Assembly: GCA_041854955.1 (NCBI GenBank)
Contig: JBHADF010000073.1
Span: 1-32,116, forward strand
Reading direction: 5' to 3'
Length of the DNA stretch: 32,116 nt
Origin: CAMENZ01 sp041854955
Lineage (GTDB): Bacteria; Bacillota; Clostridia; Peptostreptococcales; Anaerovoracaceae
Under the pieces are notes generated by a model. The model did no database searches. It was not told the origin of the DNA and saw only the letters and a program-made list of their open reading frames with translations. Positions 6,509 to 14,702 of this stretch are shown here, piece by piece. Within the stretch, counting starts at the first letter, position 1. Each line of letters opens with the position of its first letter. The position numbers were made by a program, and so were the translations under genes.

Positions 6509-7516
6509 ATGGCAAAACTCTTATTAATCGGAATAATTGTTTTTTTAGGCATAGCCTTTGTGATAATTGGACTGTGCCTGTATTATTATCTAAAGAGGAC
6601 TATCGTTAAGGGCAGGCCCCTTATAGATGAACCTGTCAACGACCAGGAAAGAACAGATAAAATGGGAATCGGCGAGCTTCTCGTTCATTTGTCCATGATT
6701 GCCATAGCAGGCTTTTTGGTAATTGTGCTTATGCGAAGAGGAGCCGTATCACCAATTTTGGGAAGAATGATTTTGCTCCCTCCCGTAATGGCACTTTTTA
6801 ACGCGAGAAAGCGGACAGGCAAGGCTATGCTGGCTCTGGTTGTATCTTTGATGGTGGCCCTGTTTGTCATGATGTCGGATCTAATCATCGGGCTACCTGT
6901 AAAGGCTCCTGTGTTGAACCTGGGCGGAACAGAAATAACGGTGACACAAACTACTGCCGCAGATGTTTTGGAGGATGGATTTGATATCTATGTGAAGCAG
7001 CATTATGAGCCCGGCTTGGCCTACGAGGAAATTCTTTCTTCCGGTTCCTTTGAAAAATATCCGGCGGACAGAAGCTTATCTGTTAAAGAAGGATTGGACG
7101 AATATAATGATCCGGTAGAAGCTTCCCCATACATACTTGTCAAAGACGGTGTCGTGATGGGAAGCATAACATTGTACGGAAGCAGAACGGAGGACACTGT
7201 TTTAGAGGACTGCAAAATTGTCAGAATAAGATTTGATGAGGATTGTATCGATGCGGCAAAGGCAAAGTCCATTTCATGCACCTTAAACGGTGTAGATTTG
7301 CATGCTCCTTTGAGCCGGGATAAGCTTGCCGACACCTTTGGTAAAAAATTGTGGCATTGGCCGAAAAACAGTGAAGATGTAACAGAATTATATTACGGAA
7401 TAGCTTGGACAACGGGCAGTGGCCACACATTTTGGAATGAGTACGAATCATATATTCACTTTGACGAAAAAAATAATATGACCGCATTTGAAATTACGAG
7501 CAAATTGCCTGAATAA
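6509..7516 (+). CDS. Membrane protein with C-terminal extracytoplasmic domain, unknown
   Basis: This 335-residue protein belongs to no family I recognise. An N-terminal helix (residues ~3-28, LLIGIIVFLGIAFVIIGLCL) is followed by a charged loop, then three hydrophobic segments at ~55-73, ~80-96 and ~104-128. The remaining ~200 residues are soluble and probably outside the cell, containing GGTEITVTQTTAADVLEDGF, an internal ILVKDGVVMGSITLYG strand region and a C-terminal HIFDEKN-like beta section. The architecture of a four-helix membrane block plus a sensor-like outer domain would fit sensing or anchoring, but this is speculation. The start has GGAGGAGAA at about 9 bases. It stands between two poorly understood gene groups. 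Confidence 0.7.
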   Translation: MAKLLLIGIIVFLGIAFVIIGLCLYYYLKRTIVKGRPLIDEPVNDQERTDKMGIGELLVHLSMIAIAGFLVIVLMRRGAVSPILGRMILLPPVMALFNARKRTGKAMLALVVSLMVALFVMMSDLIIGLPVKAPVLNLGGTEITVTQTTAADVLEDGFDIYVKQHYEPGLAYEEILSSGSFEKYPADRSLSVKEGLDEYNDPVEASPYILVKDGVVMGSITLYGSRTEDTVLEDCKIVRIRFDEDCIDAAKAKSISCTLNGVDLHAPLSRDKLADTFGKKLWHWPKNSEDVTELYYGIAWTTGSGHTFWNEYESYIHFDEKNNMTAFEITSKLPE

Positions 7517-7616
7517 ATAATTGTGCCGATGAAGACCATATCATAAATCGCCTCTGTCGGCTTTCCGTGCTCTTAAGAGGTTATAACCACTCGATTTACT
7601 ATGGGAAAATCTGTTC

Positions 7617-7708
7617 TGTTGACACTTTCTCTGATTTATGCGAATTTTGGCAACAATTTCGGCAAAAAATGTTGACAGTTTTTTCAAAATAAGGAAGAAG
7701 TGTCAACA
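7617..7708. repeat. Three copies of TGTTGACA, direct and inverted
   Basis: TGTTGACACTT (7617-7627) is repeated as TGTTGACAGTT (7670-7680), and its exact reverse complement AAGTGTCAACA lies at 7698-7708. The last copy can pair with either of the first two, giving mutually exclusive hairpins of 11 perfect pairs or of 10 pairs with one mismatch. A short palindrome CGGAA-AA-TTCCG follows at 7711-7722. Confidence 0.7.
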
Positions 7709-7859
7709 TTCGGAAAATTCCGCAAACAAATCACGCAAACCACTCCCTCAGCCAAAGCACGCAAATAAATCCTGCAGACAAACCCGGACAAATCCGCAGA
7801 TGACGCCGGAAAAACAAACCTCTACAGACACCCGCAATCCTCTCCACGGGGATTACCAA
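7709..7859. other. Gene-free A/C-rich stretch
   Basis: Between the repeats and the promoter at 7860 the plus strand is rich in A and C, with CGCAAAC, CGCAAAC and CGCAAAT words recurring around 7721-7770. The only open frame gives a low-complexity peptide without a ribosome site, so I see no gene here. Confidence 0.5.
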
Positions 7860-7888
7860 TTGAAAAACATAGATTAAAGGGGTATAAT
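7860..7888 (+). promoter_or_regulatory. Strong promoter for the 7934 gene pair
   Basis: TTGAAA (7860-7865), 17-bp spacer, perfect TATAAT (7883-7888). It would give a leader of about 40 bases. Confidence 0.85.
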
Positions 7889-7933
7889 GCTAAGGTACTG
7901 ACAAAACAATTTGAAAGTGGAGGTAAAATAAGG

Positions 7934-8707
7934 ATGAAGCGAGTATTTGAAAATAAAGGGATTAACTACAATGTTCAAGGTAAGTATCAGCTCCATATAT
8001 ATGGAGAGGGAATTGCCTACGAAACAGCCGACGGCAAAAAATCTCTCGACATAAAATTTAGTGAAGTGGGCTCCATATTTTTGCTCAGATATTGCAACTC
8101 AAATAACAGTTACACTGTGACTTTCCGCAACCACGAAGGAAAGAACATAGGCGAGATCGAGACCGATGTGACGGGTGGCAACGGATACACAAATATCCGA
8201 GAGACCAAATCCATACTGGTTGCCTTTGCGGAAAATAAGTTGACCGGAGACTTCCCCGATAATCTGGACAGGCTTGATGTAGCCCTTGCCTTCAGTTTGA
8301 AGGAAAAGGAAATCAGGCTCAAGGCAGGTTCCATAGTGGGAGGAAAAAGCAGTGTGAAGCTTTCCGACATAAAAAGGGTTAAGTGTATCGGCAACGGCAC
8401 CTTAAACAGCCTTTGCGTTTACACTAAGGAAAAGGGCGGTTTCTTCGATTCCCCTGACATGAAGGTCCCTGTAAATGAGCTGACCTTGCACGTTTTGGAA
8501 GCTGTCACGGCAAAGAATACAGGTAGAGGCATTGATTTCAGCCAGGGCAACGGCTTTGACCAGAAGACAAGTGAGTATATCCTCGTTCGTTATATGAATT
8601 CCACCTTCTTTGCCAATGGAGACGGAAGCGTTACAGACGATTGGCACGGAATCGCATACAACCACATTGCGCCTTACGGTGCGGATATTGAAATCCCGGA
8701 AGAATAG
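7934..8707 (+). CDS. Beta-rich protein of unknown function, apparent internal duplication
   Basis: I do not recognise a family for this 257-residue protein. It has no signal peptide or membrane segment and reads as alternating beta strands. Two halves look alike: IKFSEVGSIFLLRY then a strand-rich stretch then a helix (residues ~42-95), and VKLSDIKRVKCIG, strands, then VNELTLHVLEAVTAK (residues ~140-197). This pattern (a D/E-I/V turn before strands, closing with one helix) resembles PH- or GRAM-like folds, which is an inference from layout only. The C-terminus (~205-257) is rich in Asn, Gly and Tyr. The ribosome site GTGGAGGT lies about 9 bases before the ATG. The gene is followed 34 bases later by a membrane protein likely in the same transcript. 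Confidence 0.65.
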   Translation: MKRVFENKGINYNVQGKYQLHIYGEGIAYETADGKKSLDIKFSEVGSIFLLRYCNSNNSYTVTFRNHEGKNIGEIETDVTGGNGYTNIRETKSILVAFAENKLTGDFPDNLDRLDVALAFSLKEKEIRLKAGSIVGGKSSVKLSDIKRVKCIGNGTLNSLCVYTKEKGGFFDSPDMKVPVNELTLHVLEAVTAKNTGRGIDFSQGNGFDQKTSEYILVRYMNSTFFANGDGSVTDDWHGIAYNHIAPYGADIEIPEE

Positions 8708-8741
8708 GGAAAAAGGTTTTGGATAAAACTGGAGATTATTG

Positions 8742-9299
8742 ATGAAAAGATATGAATTTAAGGGAACTATGGCAAAATATGATATGATTGTAGGCTTGTC
8801 TTTTCCTGCCATAATTATGGTTCCCATATTATTGCTACAGTTAGCCGTATACTATTTGGGCTTAGGGCCACTTTTCAAAGAACATATTTTTCGTTTGCTT
8901 ATGTTCGTCATAGTGAGCCTGTCTTTTATGGCCAGCTGCTATGTTGCGAAAAAAGTACAGGAGCATTTCGTTAAAAACTATGTGGCGGAGCTGACGGGAA
9001 GGGATATTAAAATATTTGAGGACGGAAAGGAAATAATATCCGGCTTTGTTGATGCCTGCGAAGCGAATCACAGAGAATCAATCAGAAGGGCAAGCTTTGC
9101 GGAGGTATCCATATACATCGGCCTGGATAAATTCGTTTTCAGACTCCGCGGGAAAGAATACAAGAATCTGGCAGGGGTTTCTCATTCCAATCCTCTGGGC
9201 ACCGGCGACGCTTCCGATATGGAAGCCATCTTGTCCTTGGATAGAGAGATAAACCGTAAAATTTGGGAAGAGGAAAGAGCAGCGGAGGAACGCCCATAA
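8742..9299 (+). CDS. Two-helix membrane protein with PH-like C-terminal part, unknown
   Basis: A 185-residue protein; ATG 8742 is preferred over the TTG directly before it because GGAG lies 7 bases upstream of the ATG. Two membrane helices (residues ~16-41 and ~52-70) form a hairpin, and the remaining ~110 residues are cytosolic. That region starts GRDIKIFEDGKEIISGF and continues AEVSIYIGLDKFVFRLRGKEY, like the beta-strand part of a PH-like domain, ending with a charged helix. This two-helix-plus-beta-domain layout is seen in many small bacterial membrane proteins of unknown role. It is very probably co-transcribed with the beta-rich protein upstream, so the two may act together. Confidence 0.65.
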   Translation: MKRYEFKGTMAKYDMIVGLSFPAIIMVPILLLQLAVYYLGLGPLFKEHIFRLLMFVIVSLSFMASCYVAKKVQEHFVKNYVAELTGRDIKIFEDGKEIISGFVDACEANHRESIRRASFAEVSIYIGLDKFVFRLRGKEYKNLAGVSHSNPLGTGDASDMEAILSLDREINRKIWEEERAAEERP

Positions 9300-9300
9300 G

Positions 9301-9325
9301 AAAAACCTGAGGCTACTGCCCCAGG
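9301..9325 (-). terminator. Terminator overlapping the 3' end of the HutD-fusion gene
   Basis: On the minus strand the hairpin CCTGgGGC-AGTA-GCCtCAGG (9306-9325, one mismatch) is followed by TTTTTCTT. The TAG stop codon of the minus-strand gene lies inside the hairpin. Confidence 0.8.
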
Positions 9326-10389
9326 TCTCTGCCTGAATTTTTATATTTCTTCAATAACTTTTCCAGCCGCTCGTTTTTCTGGGATTCTTCGGCCCTGAGC
9401 CTTGCTTCGTAGGGAGTCAGATGGTCTACATGCTTTATATGTTTGCGCACAGGCTTAGGCACCACGCACATATATATGGCCGGTGAAACCAAAATGCAGT
9501 CCACAGGAATCCATAACAGCAAGAGAAGCAAAAGCTGTGTGTCCGTCAAATTTAACATGGAATAAATACCGGTTAAGCCTATGATCCCCAGGAAAAATAC
9601 TATGGTAGTAAGATATATCCTTTCCACGCTTTTGATAGCCTTGGAAAGAGGAGGCGTAAACCATTGATATTTAAGGGCTTTGAATATATATTTTGCCCAG
9701 CGGAATTGGATATTGGCCAAATAAATACAGCACTTGAAGTCATCGAAAGATGGCTTTTCTTTTGGAATTTCTTCCATGCAAAGCTCACCATCCATATCCC
9801 GATAAAAAATCTGAGCCCTTATGAGGGTGCCTTCACCCATGAGGGAATAGGAGATTTTCTCGTCTACATCACCTTCCAAAACCAAAAGGTCCCCCTCTTT
9901 CACCATGGACGTTTTATCGCCTGTGGTTACCACATAGTAGCCTGACTTACAGTATAGGGCATGAGTTGCCTTAGGGTGGTTGGTTTCATAGGAAGAAGAC
10001 ATTTCCCTGCTTTCTGAAGAAAGTTCAACTACATCTAAATACCCGTCGGCACCTTTTCTGACCATAAGATTAAAATCCGTGATTTTACCGAAGCTTTTCG
10101 TTTTCCAGCCACCGTCAAATCTGTCCTGATCCAGTTCCTGAAGCCGCGAAACATGGCTTCCTTCGTAGCTTAAAACGACTTCACCCTTGAGAACCATCAA
10201 AACCCGATCATAGTCCGGCAAGGAAGTAAAGTCAGATTCCTCAGTTTCTATGTTTGCCGAGCTGATTCTCCATATAAAATTTCTTTCCAAATAGCTGCAG
10301 CCCTCAGGATACAGAGCCATTTCTGTCGTATGGCCCCCGCTCCATTGAGATGTCTTATAGCCTTCTCTGTTTAAATGATGAATTTTCAT
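9313..10389 (-). CDS. HutD-domain protein fused to a membrane domain
   Basis: The N-terminal ~185 residues match HutD/Ves proteins, a bicupin-like family linked to histidine utilisation in some bacteria. The opening MKIHHLNREGYKTSQWSGG, then HTTEMALYPEG, IWRISSANIE and PDYDRVLMVLKGEVVLSYEG follow the family pattern. Around residues 215-320 a second part not found in ordinary HutD (about 190 residues long) has two membrane helices, including TTIVFFLGIIGLTGIYSML and a leucine run before WIPVDCILVSPAIYM. It then has a basic, Glu-rich tail. The start at 10389 was chosen because HutD homology begins there; longer frames add sequence without homology. No hut genes are nearby, so a histidine role is unproven; a membrane-tethered ligand sensor is one possibility. 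Confidence 0.8.
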   Translation of the reverse strand: MKIHHLNREGYKTSQWSGGHTTEMALYPEGCSYLERNFIWRISSANIETEESDFTSLPDYDRVLMVLKGEVVLSYEGSHVSRLQELDQDRFDGGWKTKSFGKITDFNLMVRKGADGYLDVVELSSESREMSSSYETNHPKATHALYCKSGYYVVTTGDKTSMVKEGDLLVLEGDVDEKISYSLMGEGTLIRAQIFYRDMDGELCMEEIPKEKPSFDDFKCCIYLANIQFRWAKYIFKALKYQWFTPPLSKAIKSVERIYLTTIVFFLGIIGLTGIYSMLNLTDTQLLLLLLLWIPVDCILVSPAIYMCVVPKPVRKHIKHVDHLTPYEARLRAEESQKNERLEKLLKKYKNSGRDLGQ

Positions 10390-10505
10390 AATTTCAACCT
10401 TTGTCAAATATTGTTGTGCATTACAGGAGGAGTATAACATATTTTTATCTTTACGGCCAATAATTTCGCCCATAATTTATCTTTATTTCAAGAAATCTGT
10501 TTTTC

Positions 10506-10534
10506 TTGTTTTTTTGATTACAGTCATATATAAT
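10506..10534 (+). promoter_or_regulatory. Promoter for the E2-like acyltransferase gene
   Basis: TTGTTT (10506-10511), 17-bp spacer, perfect TATAAT (10529-10534), about 25 bases before the GGAGAG ribosome site region of the gene at 10566. Confidence 0.6.
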
Positions 10535-10565
10535 GTTTAGAGATTGTTAAGATAGGAGAGTTTTT

Positions 10566-11438
10566 ATGTACAGAGCAGACGGATATCGCATTCGCAGCAA
10601 GGATCCCATGTATGAGATAGTTCCATATATCATGCCAAAGCGCTACGATGCTTCCAACAGTATCAAATATGATGTGGATTTGGAAAGGATGCAGGAGTAT
10701 GCCAGAACCTGCCGAAAGGACGGGGTTCAGATGAGCCACATGGGCATTATCATAGCTGCTTATTTAAGGGTGGTTTCTCAAAATCCTCAGCTCAATAGAT
10801 TTTGCGTAAACAAAAAGATTTATGCCAGAAATCATTTCTGCGTTTCCTTCGTAACCCTGAGGCCGGGAGACGAGGGCGAAACCGTGTGTAAAATATATTT
10901 CAACCTGGATGACGATATATTTACAGTAAATGAAAAGATAAATAATGCTATCGAAAAGGCCAGAAGCACCTCCGAGGAAAACTCCATGGATAAGCTGATG
11001 ACCAAGCTCTTAAGGATTCCTTTCCTGACCGGCTTTGCCATCGGAGCCCTTAAGCTGATGGACAAGTTTTTTACCTTGCCCTTCAGCGTTATAGATGCCA
11101 GCCCCTTTCACACATCCCTCTTTGTGACCAACTTGGCATCCCTGAGAACCAATACGGTTTTCCATCATCTCTATGATTTCGGAACTACGGGGATTTTCTG
11201 CTCCATCGGCCAGCCTATGAAAAAGCTGGTTCGAAACGGAGAGAACATAATAGAAAAGAAGGTAGTGGAGCTGGGCATAGTAACCGACGAGCGAATTGCC
11301 GACGGCCATTATTATGCGCGATGCTTCAAGGAGCTAAAAACCTATTTCAAAAATCCGGAGCTTTTGGAAAAGAAGCCTGAAAAGATTGTGGAAGACCATG
11401 AAGTGAGCAAGAAAAAGAAGAAATTCATTGTGCGCTAA
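10566..11438 (+). CDS. E2-like acyltransferase fold protein (2-oxoacid dehydrogenase/CAT superfamily)
   Basis: A 290-residue protein that resembles the catalytic domain of 2-oxoacid dehydrogenase E2 subunits and chloramphenicol acetyltransferase. It lacks lipoyl and peripheral-subunit-binding domains. Recognisable parts are IKYDVDLERMQEYARTC near the start, FCVSFVTLRPGD, the SPFHTSLFVTNLASL strand and the C-terminal GIVTDERIADGHYYARCF. In active E2/CAT enzymes the last motif is (D/H)HxxxDG with a catalytic His; here residues 241-247 are DERIADG, so Glu stands where that His is expected. The Asp-Gly pair is kept. The C-terminus ends in a lysine run. It may use another mechanism or only bind acyl groups. 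It is monocistronic, between its own promoter and terminator. Confidence 0.8.
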   Translation: MYRADGYRIRSKDPMYEIVPYIMPKRYDASNSIKYDVDLERMQEYARTCRKDGVQMSHMGIIIAAYLRVVSQNPQLNRFCVNKKIYARNHFCVSFVTLRPGDEGETVCKIYFNLDDDIFTVNEKINNAIEKARSTSEENSMDKLMTKLLRIPFLTGFAIGALKLMDKFFTLPFSVIDASPFHTSLFVTNLASLRTNTVFHHLYDFGTTGIFCSIGQPMKKLVRNGENIIEKKVVELGIVTDERIADGHYYARCFKELKTYFKNPELLEKKPEKIVEDHEVSKKKKKFIVR

Positions 11439-11472
11439 GATGCCATGGAGCCGAAAATTTGATATGAAAACC

Positions 11473-11508
11473 AAAAGACTGTGACCTTTTGTAGCCACAG
11501 TCTTTTTT
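11473..11508. terminator. Terminator between convergent genes
   Basis: AAAAGACTGTG (11473-11483) pairs with CACAGTCTTTT (11496-11506), with T-tract TTTTTT. The stem is preceded by AAAA, so it may work in both directions. Confidence 0.9.
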
Positions 11509-11551
11509 GTACTTGCAAGTCTATTCTATAATGTTTGAGATTGGATAATTC

Positions 11552-12592
11552 CTAAAGAGCATTAAGAAGTGCTTCGACTTCCTCCTCCTTGGAATTCCAG
11601 TTGGTAACCAGACGTATCACGGAGCGGGTTTCATCGTAAGGACACCAGGTATAGAAGAAGAAATTCTTTTCCAGCTCAGCTATCTTTGCATTATCCATAA
11701 TGACGAAAACCTGGTTGGTCTGGTGGGGTATCCAAAGCTCATAGCCCTTGGACACAACGCCTTGGGCCAGTTTTACGGCCAGCCTGTTCTCGTGCTGTGA
11801 AAGCTTGAAATAGAGCGAATTCTCAAAACCACTTCCGCCCTGTTCGTCCTCAAATAAGGCTTGGAGCTGAACGGAAATCAAACGGCCCTTGGCTAAAAGG
11901 GCACAGGCTCTTTTAACCATATATCGGAAGTGGTCGTTGATGGTCTCATCCATGATGATGAGAGCTTCCCCGAAGAGAGCACCCAATTTAGTGCCGCCCA
12001 TATAGAAGGCATCCACCAAATCGGCAATATCCTTTATGGTCAAATCGTTGCCCGGCCAGGTAAGTGCTGTTCCCAAACGTGCTCCGTCCATGTACAGATA
12101 AAGCCCGTGCTTCTTGCAGCATTGGCTTATGGCGGTCATTTCAGCCTTGGTATAGACACCGCCGTTTTCCGTAGGATGGGTGATATACACCATCTTAGGT
12201 ATTACCGTGTGTTCGTCCTCGTGGTGAAGGAGAACCTTCTCGATGGCTTCGGGAGTCAGCTTTCCGTCTTCAGTGGGAGCGGCGAAAACACGATGACCGG
12301 TGGCTTCCACAGAACCGGTTTCGTGGACATATATGTGGCCGGTGGCAGGAGATATGACTCCTTCATAAGGGCGAAGAGCCGCCGCTATGGTTATGGTGTT
12401 GGTAGGTGTGCCGCCTACCATGAAATGTACATGAGCATCGGGCTTGCCTATGATGCCGCGAATTAAATCGGCGCATTTATAGGAAAATTCGTCTTCTCCA
12501 TAGCCGTCGGTATGAGCCATATTGGTTGCAGTAAGGGCTTCCATAACCTTGGGATGAGCGCCCAGGCTATAATCACTTCTGAAAAAAATCAT
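11552..12592 (-). CDS. Threonine-aldolase-type PLP enzyme
   Basis: A 346-residue fold-type I PLP enzyme of the beta-eliminating lyase group, closest to low-specificity L-threonine aldolase, which splits threonine (and allo-threonine) into glycine and acetaldehyde. Motifs: FRSDYSLGAHPKVMEAL at the start, VGGTPTNTITIAAAL, LYMDGARLG with Asp169 to hold the PLP ring nitrogen, and GGTKLGALFGEA with Lys202 as Schiff-base lysine. Length and order fit the family. Related aromatic amino acid or phenylserine aldolases share these motifs, so substrate is uncertain. Start ATG 12592 has a clear GGGAGGAAGG ribosome site and its own promoter. Confidence 0.88.
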   Translation of the reverse strand: MIFFRSDYSLGAHPKVMEALTATNMAHTDGYGEDEFSYKCADLIRGIIGKPDAHVHFMVGGTPTNTITIAAALRPYEGVISPATGHIYVHETGSVEATGHRVFAAPTEDGKLTPEAIEKVLLHHEDEHTVIPKMVYITHPTENGGVYTKAEMTAISQCCKKHGLYLYMDGARLGTALTWPGNDLTIKDIADLVDAFYMGGTKLGALFGEALIIMDETINDHFRYMVKRACALLAKGRLISVQLQALFEDEQGGSGFENSLYFKLSQHENRLAVKLAQGVVSKGYELWIPHQTNQVFVIMDNAKIAELEKNFFFYTWCPYDETRSVIRLVTNWNSKEEEVEALLNAL

Positions 12593-12631
12593 ATCCTTCC
12601 TCCCGTAAATTATTCAAAATATCTTGCTTCA

Positions 12632-12660
12632 ATTATACACTTATACCTTGGATTTAACAA
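12632..12660 (-). promoter_or_regulatory. Promoter for the threonine-aldolase-type gene
   Basis: On the minus strand TTGTTA (12655-12660), 17-bp spacer, perfect TATAAT (12632-12637), roughly 40 bases before the start codon. Confidence 0.8.
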
Positions 12661-12703
12661 GGGGAAGCTGAAGTTGCCGAAAAGTAAGATTTTCCTGTAA
12701 GCC

Positions 12704-12732
12704 TTGCCTTGCCGCCATAAAGAAGCTATAAT
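12704..12732 (+). promoter_or_regulatory. Promoter for the VanY-type carboxypeptidase gene
   Basis: TTGCCT (12704-12709), 17-bp spacer, perfect TATAAT (12727-12732), giving a leader of about 20 bases before ATG 12760. Confidence 0.75.
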
Positions 12733-12759
12733 GTAATCATAATAAAGGGAGGCAAAGTC

Positions 12760-13689
12760 ATGGGAAAGGAAAAATACAAGATTATAGGCCTGGTATTGCT
12801 GGTGCTGGCTTTGGCCGGCGGCATATTTGTCGAATACACTATGGATTTTGATGCAAAGGAGCCCGCAGCCCCCTCGGCTTCGGCGGAAGTGGGTACGGGA
12901 CTGGGAAAGACTGATGTGAACCAAGGCCCTGTGAAACCTACAGATAAACCCTTGGAAAATAAGCCTGAGGAAGAAGCTACTCCCGAAGAACCTGCTGAAG
13001 TACAAGAGGGAGAGGCTATAGACCAATATTTGATAAAGGGTAATATAAGCTACGCAAACGCCCCCTCAAAAGGCAAAGACAGAACCTTGATGGGGATTCC
13101 CAAGGTTATAGATACCAGAATCAAAGACGACAAAAGCCTTCTTGTATTGGTAAACAAGGAGCATGCCGTGTCTAAGGACTACACGCCTAAGGGATTGGTT
13201 ACCATAGATAACAAATATACCATGTATAAAAACATGCAACTCAAGAAAGAAGCCTATGAAGCATACAAAAAGCTTTACAAGGACGCAAAAGCTTTGGGCT
13301 ATAACTTCAAGCTCTGCTCTACTATGCGTTCCTACGATACTCAACGGACTTTGTACAACAACTCTCTCAAAAACAGGGGAAGGAAGCTTACCAATCTCCG
13401 GTCTGCCTATCCCGGGAGAAGCGAGCATCATACGGGCTTGGCCCTAGATATAACCTCCGCATCCATAGGCTGGGGCTTGTCCCAGGATTTTGCAAAATAT
13501 GAGGATGGGAAATGGCTGAATGAACATTGTCAGGACTATGGCTTCATACTCAGATATCCAGCAGATAAGACCGATGTAACGGGCTATGCCTACGAGCCAT
13601 GGCACTTCAGATATGTAGGCGTGGAAATAGCAAAGGACATTATGGCAAGGGACTTAACCCTGGAGGAATACTTGGAAGAAATTCAATAA
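12760..13689 (+). CDS. Membrane-anchored D-alanyl-D-alanine carboxypeptidase (VanY, M15B)
   Basis: A 309-residue zinc peptidase that trims the terminal D-alanine from peptidoglycan stem peptides. Residues ~6-28 form an uncleaved membrane anchor (KIIGLVLLVLALAGGIFV). Residues ~30-88 are a Pro/Glu/Ala-rich linker. The M15 domain follows: STMRSYDTQRTLY, SEHHTGLALDI (residues 221-231, zinc ligands His223 and Asp230) and EPWHFRYVG (Glu279 as catalytic base, His282 as third ligand). All key residues are present, so it should be active. GGGAGG lies 8 bases before the ATG. There are no vanR/S/H/A/X genes nearby, so this is ordinary wall maturation rather than a resistance cassette. Confidence 0.93.
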   Translation: MGKEKYKIIGLVLLVLALAGGIFVEYTMDFDAKEPAAPSASAEVGTGLGKTDVNQGPVKPTDKPLENKPEEEATPEEPAEVQEGEAIDQYLIKGNISYANAPSKGKDRTLMGIPKVIDTRIKDDKSLLVLVNKEHAVSKDYTPKGLVTIDNKYTMYKNMQLKKEAYEAYKKLYKDAKALGYNFKLCSTMRSYDTQRTLYNNSLKNRGRKLTNLRSAYPGRSEHHTGLALDITSASIGWGLSQDFAKYEDGKWLNEHCQDYGFILRYPADKTDVTGYAYEPWHFRYVGVEIAKDIMARDLTLEEYLEEIQ

Positions 13690-13700
13690 GAGGATTAAAA

Positions 13701-13730
13701 GAGGAGACCGGCAGGTCTCCTCGACTTTTT
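13701..13730 (+). terminator. Terminator after the carboxypeptidase gene
   Basis: GAGGAGACC (13701-13709), loop GGCA, GGTCTCCTC (13714-13722), then GACTTTTT. Confidence 0.92.
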
Positions 13731-13752
13731 GTCCTATAAGCCACTTTGGAAT

Positions 13753-14649
13753 TTAATTTTCAGCGCCTTTTCCCGGCAGAACCGCCAGTAAGATGGCCAC
13801 CGCCATGATACCACAGCCTATGTATTCCATTCCTGTAAGGACTTCTCCCAAGAGAGCCCATCCGGCCAGCAGGGAAAATATGGTCTCCGACGACAGGATA
13901 AGGGAAGCTGTCCCCGGATCGGCAGTTTTCTGGCCTAACATCTGTAAGGTGTATCCTCCTGCACAGGAAAAGATGCCGGTGTAGAGTATTTCTGCACTGC
14001 TTCCCCAAATATTTTCCCAAGTGTAGGCAGATGATTCGAAGAATAGGGAAAGGCCAAAAGCGAGAATACCAACCATGATGAACTGAAAGGACGCCAGCTT
14101 AATGGGACTTATCCTATGGACATAGCCGTCCACCAAAAGGATGAAGATGGAATAGCTGGCTGCCGCAATCAGCATGAGCATATCGCCAAAGTTGACTGAA
14201 TCTATGCCTTGTGTCATGGTAATCATATAGAGGCCCATGAGGGCTAAAAGTACGGAAATCCATATTTTGCCGGTGGAACGTTTTCCTATGAAGAGACCGA
14301 ACAGGGGTGTGAGAAAGATATAGAAGGCCGTTATGAAAGCTCCTTTCCCCACACTGGTATACATAAGACCGTACTGCTGGGCTATGATACAGGTAAAGAG
14401 CATAGCCGTACAAAGGAGTGCAGGCTTTAGGGTGGCCTTGGAATCCGCCATAGAATCGAAGGAGGAATCCTCCTTGGCCTTTTTCCTGTCCATAAAGAAT
14501 AGGAGAGGAATCATGGAAACACCGCCGAGAGTACATCTGATGGCGGTAAAACTCAGAGGCCCCATGGACTCCATGGCTGTCTGCTGGCTCACGAAGCCTA
14601 AGCTCCATATAATTGCCGTTGTGAGCAGTAAAAGGTTGCCTCGCTTCAA
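13753..14649 (-). CDS. DMT-family transporter with two EamA domains
   Basis: A 298-residue membrane protein of the drug/metabolite transporter superfamily. The first EamA repeat opens with LLLLTTAIIWSLGFVSQQTA, and the second, after ~residue 150, opens with FGDMLMLIAAASYSIFILLV. About ten helices are visible, including GKGAFITAFYIFLTPLFGLF and a C-terminal LIL-SSETIFSLLAGWALLGE block, which is a hallmark of the family. Members export amino acids, nucleotides or other metabolites; the substrate cannot be told from sequence. It stands alone on the minus strand. The upstream intergenic region carries an inverted repeat that could be an operator. Confidence 0.9.
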   Translation of the reverse strand: MKRGNLLLLTTAIIWSLGFVSQQTAMESMGPLSFTAIRCTLGGVSMIPLLFFMDRKKAKEDSSFDSMADSKATLKPALLCTAMLFTCIIAQQYGLMYTSVGKGAFITAFYIFLTPLFGLFIGKRSTGKIWISVLLALMGLYMITMTQGIDSVNFGDMLMLIAAASYSIFILLVDGYVHRISPIKLASFQFIMVGILAFGLSLFFESSAYTWENIWGSSAEILYTGIFSCAGGYTLQMLGQKTADPGTASLILSSETIFSLLAGWALLGEVLTGMEYIGCGIMAVAILLAVLPGKGAEN

Positions 14650-14702
14650 TGCTTTTCCCTCCGTTCAAGAGCAGGAAAATCCCACCCCTTTGGCTATAAA
14701 GA

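Noticed and set aside
7638..7877. 79-codon plus-strand frame
   Set aside because: No ribosome site; low-complexity Lys/Asn/Pro/Thr peptide; it runs through the repeats and over the next gene's promoter.
12760..13689. Vancomycin-resistance cassette based on the VanY-type gene
   Set aside because: No vanR/S/H/A/X partners; the protein is a common housekeeping type.
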